Shown here: piece after piece, positions 56,331 through 64,000 of the stretch
How the letters are laid out: every line of letters begins with the position of its first letter
Position numbering within the stretch: position 1 is the stretch's first letter
From: Atherinomorus stipes
Taxonomy: Eukaryota; Chordata; Actinopteri; Atheriniformes; Atherinidae
Length of the DNA: 64,000 nucleotides
Direction: 5' to 3'
Assembly (NCBI GenBank): GCA_023101725.1
Contig: JALJCO010003983.1
Coordinates: 62,001 to 126,000, forward strand
Position numbers and translations under genes: made by a program
The notes under the pieces: model-generated
The model's database searches: none
What the model was told of the DNA's origin: nothing
The model's input: the letters and a program-made list of their open reading frames with translations, nothing else

Positions 56331-56579
56331 ATGCATGTAAACACTGTGACGCTGCGTCCAGTTGTGCTAATTAGGTTTTACCTCTTCTCTGCGTAGTCCT
56401 GCGTGTGTTTGTAGAATCTGAGGATACTTAAGCCACCTGCAGGTCCTCCTGTAGGGGATTGCTTGTTTTGTTTTCCAACAGAGACCTTAGAATGTTGTTT
56501 AGGGGTTTCTGTACAGATGCACCAGTGAACTGTGTAAGTGGATTCATGTTTTCTCTCCTTTCTCTCTCTCTCTTCATCC

Positions 56580-57350
56580 TCCTCACTCCTTTCTCTCTGT
56601 TCCTCTTTCTATCATTACCTCTGATAACTTTCTCCCTTGTCAAGCCCAGCAGTATGGTATGGAATGCTGTTATAAACAAATATTTAAAGAAATAAAAGGA
56701 ATAAACAGGATATCATGATACTGTATATGTGTTCATAAAGCTCCCCTTGGTAAAGCAAATGTTCATCACAATAAAGCAATCGGATTTCCATTCTGCTTGC
56801 TATGATGCTGGGCAGGACAAGTAAAGAGGAAAACAAAAACAAAAAAAACTTGAGAGAAGACCTTGCGAAAGATTGGATGTTGTAATGATGACTGTCAACT
56901 CAATTACATTTGAAAATTGTCTGTTTTCCTCAAACATCATTCTCAGTTCTACAGAAATGCTTAGAAATAAACTCATTGTGATTTAGGCTCACAAGCACAA
57001 GTACAATGTTTATTTTAATGGGGAAACAACTGTGTTTTTAGGGTTTGTGTCATTTACAAGTGCAGCTTGTAAGAATCTTTTTTTATGTGGAATGAGCAAC
57101 AGTTTTTTTTTTTTTTTTTTTTTTCTTGTCCAGGCAGCAAGTAGAATGATGATCTGGCTGCTTTTTTGTATTGAACAGGTTTACTTTGCCAAGAGGGGCT
57201 TTATGAATATAAGGCTCCTTCTGATATTCTTATTTATTTTATTTCATTGAATGCTTGTTTAACTGCATTTTACATAATATTGCTGGGCCTGACAAGAGGG
57301 AAGAGAAGGTTAAGAACAGAAACGATAGTGGAACAGAAAACAAACAGTAA
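56580..57350. repeat. Inverted repeat pair, about 0.6 kb apart
   Basis: Inverted 56580-56680 reads gctgggcttgacaagggaga; 57252-57350 reads gctgggcctgacaagaggga. The similarity continues on both sides (catttacataat-type and gaaacagaaa-type phrases). These may be opposed copies of one repeat or the ends of one element. Confidence 0.65.
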
Positions 57351-57547
57351 AGAGAAGGGAGGAAAGCAAGCAAGCAAGCAAACAAAAAAATATCAACCAA
57401 ACACAAATTTTCTTACGTTTTGTGCGAGGTTAAAGAGATAATCACCTGATGTTTATTGATCTCACTAAAACACTCTGTGCCATTAGATGGCATCTTAAAA
57501 GGATCGGTGTAGTGCAGCTCTTCTAAAAAATAGAGATGTTCAAAAAA

Positions 57548-57660
57548 CCCGGGAAAAGGGGGGAGAGGAAGGGGGGGGGGCGAGGAGGGGAGGGGGAGGA
57601 AAGGGGGGGGGATGTGGGGTGGGGGGGGTTTGTGTTAAAAAAAAAAAAAAAAAAAAAAAT
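57548..57660. repeat. Poly-G tract followed by poly-A
   Basis: Runs of 6 to 11 G with few other bases, then about 24 A. It resembles the tracts at 48371 and 54955. Confidence 0.8.
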
Positions 57661-58099
57661 TTACCAACATCATTATCAGGATGTTCACCTTCAGTAATTA
57701 ATAATTCATGAGAGCAAAACGATAAGTGTCTGTGTGTGAATGACTAATTATTTATATGGGATGACGTTGGGTTTTAGGATAGGGGGAAATATGAGTTATC
57801 AGGAACAAAACAGCAGGCGTGTAGTGTGGGGAAAAAAGTGCAGTGGGAGAGGACAAACGGATAAAATTCGAAGATGAAACCGGAAAATGGGTAGCTTGCC
57901 CTCCAAATTAAAATGGTCAGTCAGACTTGGTTATTCTATGACGTTGCCACTGTAGTTAGCGGTTAACACCCAATTTTGTTTCCTTCAACACACAACTGAG
58001 TTAAAGGGATACGCAACTGGAGTTTACACACATTCAGCAATAAAAGTTGTCCACCACAAAAGAAAATCGTTATTTTCACTACACTATGACATGATTTCC

Positions 58100-58404
58100 T
58101 CCTCTTAAACTTTTTGACTCCAATGATGTCCGAGGTGTTTTGTCACCCCCTCGTCATCGTTGCTTCTCCGGGCGGAGTCCGGTAACGTTCATGGTTTCAA
58201 GCGCAAACCGGAAGTAATGTGGCTTGCTTGATGCTAGCTTTTCGGAGACAAAATTGGGACGTCGCATCTGACAGCTGACTGTGTGAAGTTGGTTACTCGA
58301 TCACTTTCTGTTTGTAGTTCGGTTATCGATCGGCTTGCTTTCACTGCGCCACGGCCAGATGTGGCAGATTTCTTTATGAATCCACCAAAAAAACGTCCGT
58401 GGAC
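58100..58404 (+). promoter_or_regulatory. ly75: Putative ly75 promoter and 5' UTR
   Basis: GC-richer, TATA-less sequence. An ETS-type site ACCGGAAGT lies at 58207-58215. Several short upstream ORFs precede the main start. The transcription start is not determined. Confidence 0.5.

Positions 58405-58411
<7 letters not shown>
58359..58411 (+). other. Two chained upstream ORFs before ly75
   Basis: uORF1 runs 58359-58379 (MWQISL, stop). Its TGA overlaps the ATG of uORF2 as ATGA. uORF2 runs 58376-58411 (MNPPKKRPWTC, stop), and its TGA overlaps the receptor start (ATGTTGA at 58405). An earlier one opens at 58232. Confidence 0.6.

Positions 58412-64000
<5,589 letters not shown>

Larger units (their letters stand above)
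52711..58100. other. Intergenic region between pla2r1 and ly75
   Basis: No exon is found. 53600-56320 is repeat sequence with a GT/GC-rich, proline-rich-in-antisense core. 56430-57440 holds an inverted repeat pair. 57545-57660 is a poly-G/poly-A tract. 57660-58100 is plain. Confidence 0.65.

Overview
The window is genomic DNA from a ray-finned (teleost) fish. Its genes are split by GT-AG introns, its introns are full of fish-type DNA-transposon remnants (hAT-like, Tc1-like, TTAA-flanked and TTA-flanked elements) and AT/GT microsatellites, and all coding exons lie on the + strand. Three neighbouring vertebrate genes are recognisable, head to tail: the 3' part of integrin beta-6 (itgb6, seven exons, 619-11012), the whole phospholipase A2 receptor gene (pla2r1, 30 coding exons, 16314-51882) and the first four exons of ly75/DEC-205 (58405 to the window end). 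The human chromosome 2q24 block has the same order and relative orientation (ITGB6-PLA2R1-LY75), which supports the assignments independently of protein similarity.

Layout. 1-618: itgb6 intron. 619-11012: itgb6 exons for the end of the hybrid domain, four I-EGF modules, the beta-tail domain, the membrane helix and the cytoplasmic tail; polyadenylation signal near 11455. 11480-16080: intergenic DNA with a cluster of short hAT-like elements. 16080-16458: GC-richer pla2r1 promoter and exon 1. 18652-51882: CysR (ricin-type) domain, FN2 domain, eight C-type lectin-like domains (CTLD), one membrane helix and a short tail; large introns 9, 18, 24 and 28 hold most transposon debris. 52700-58100: intergenic DNA with GT/GC-rich repeats and odd poly-G tracts. 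58100-64000: ly75 promoter, signal-peptide exon, CysR exon, FN2 exon and start of CTLD1.

Function. Integrin beta-6 pairs with alpha-V on epithelia to bind RGD ligands and activate latent TGF-beta. PLA2R1 and LY75 are paralogous mannose-receptor-family endocytic receptors, so they represent an ancient tandem duplication. Nothing indicates that the three genes act as one system.

Most notable: the pla2r1 reading frame is complete except for two single-base insertions in homopolymers (exons 8 and 22), which look like sequence errors but would truncate the receptor if real. Both pla2r1 and ly75 have a short upstream ORF whose stop codon overlaps the main start codon. Ly75 intron 3 has a GC donor. 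A nested MITE pair sits in pla2r1 intron 5. I found no convincing new biological system.
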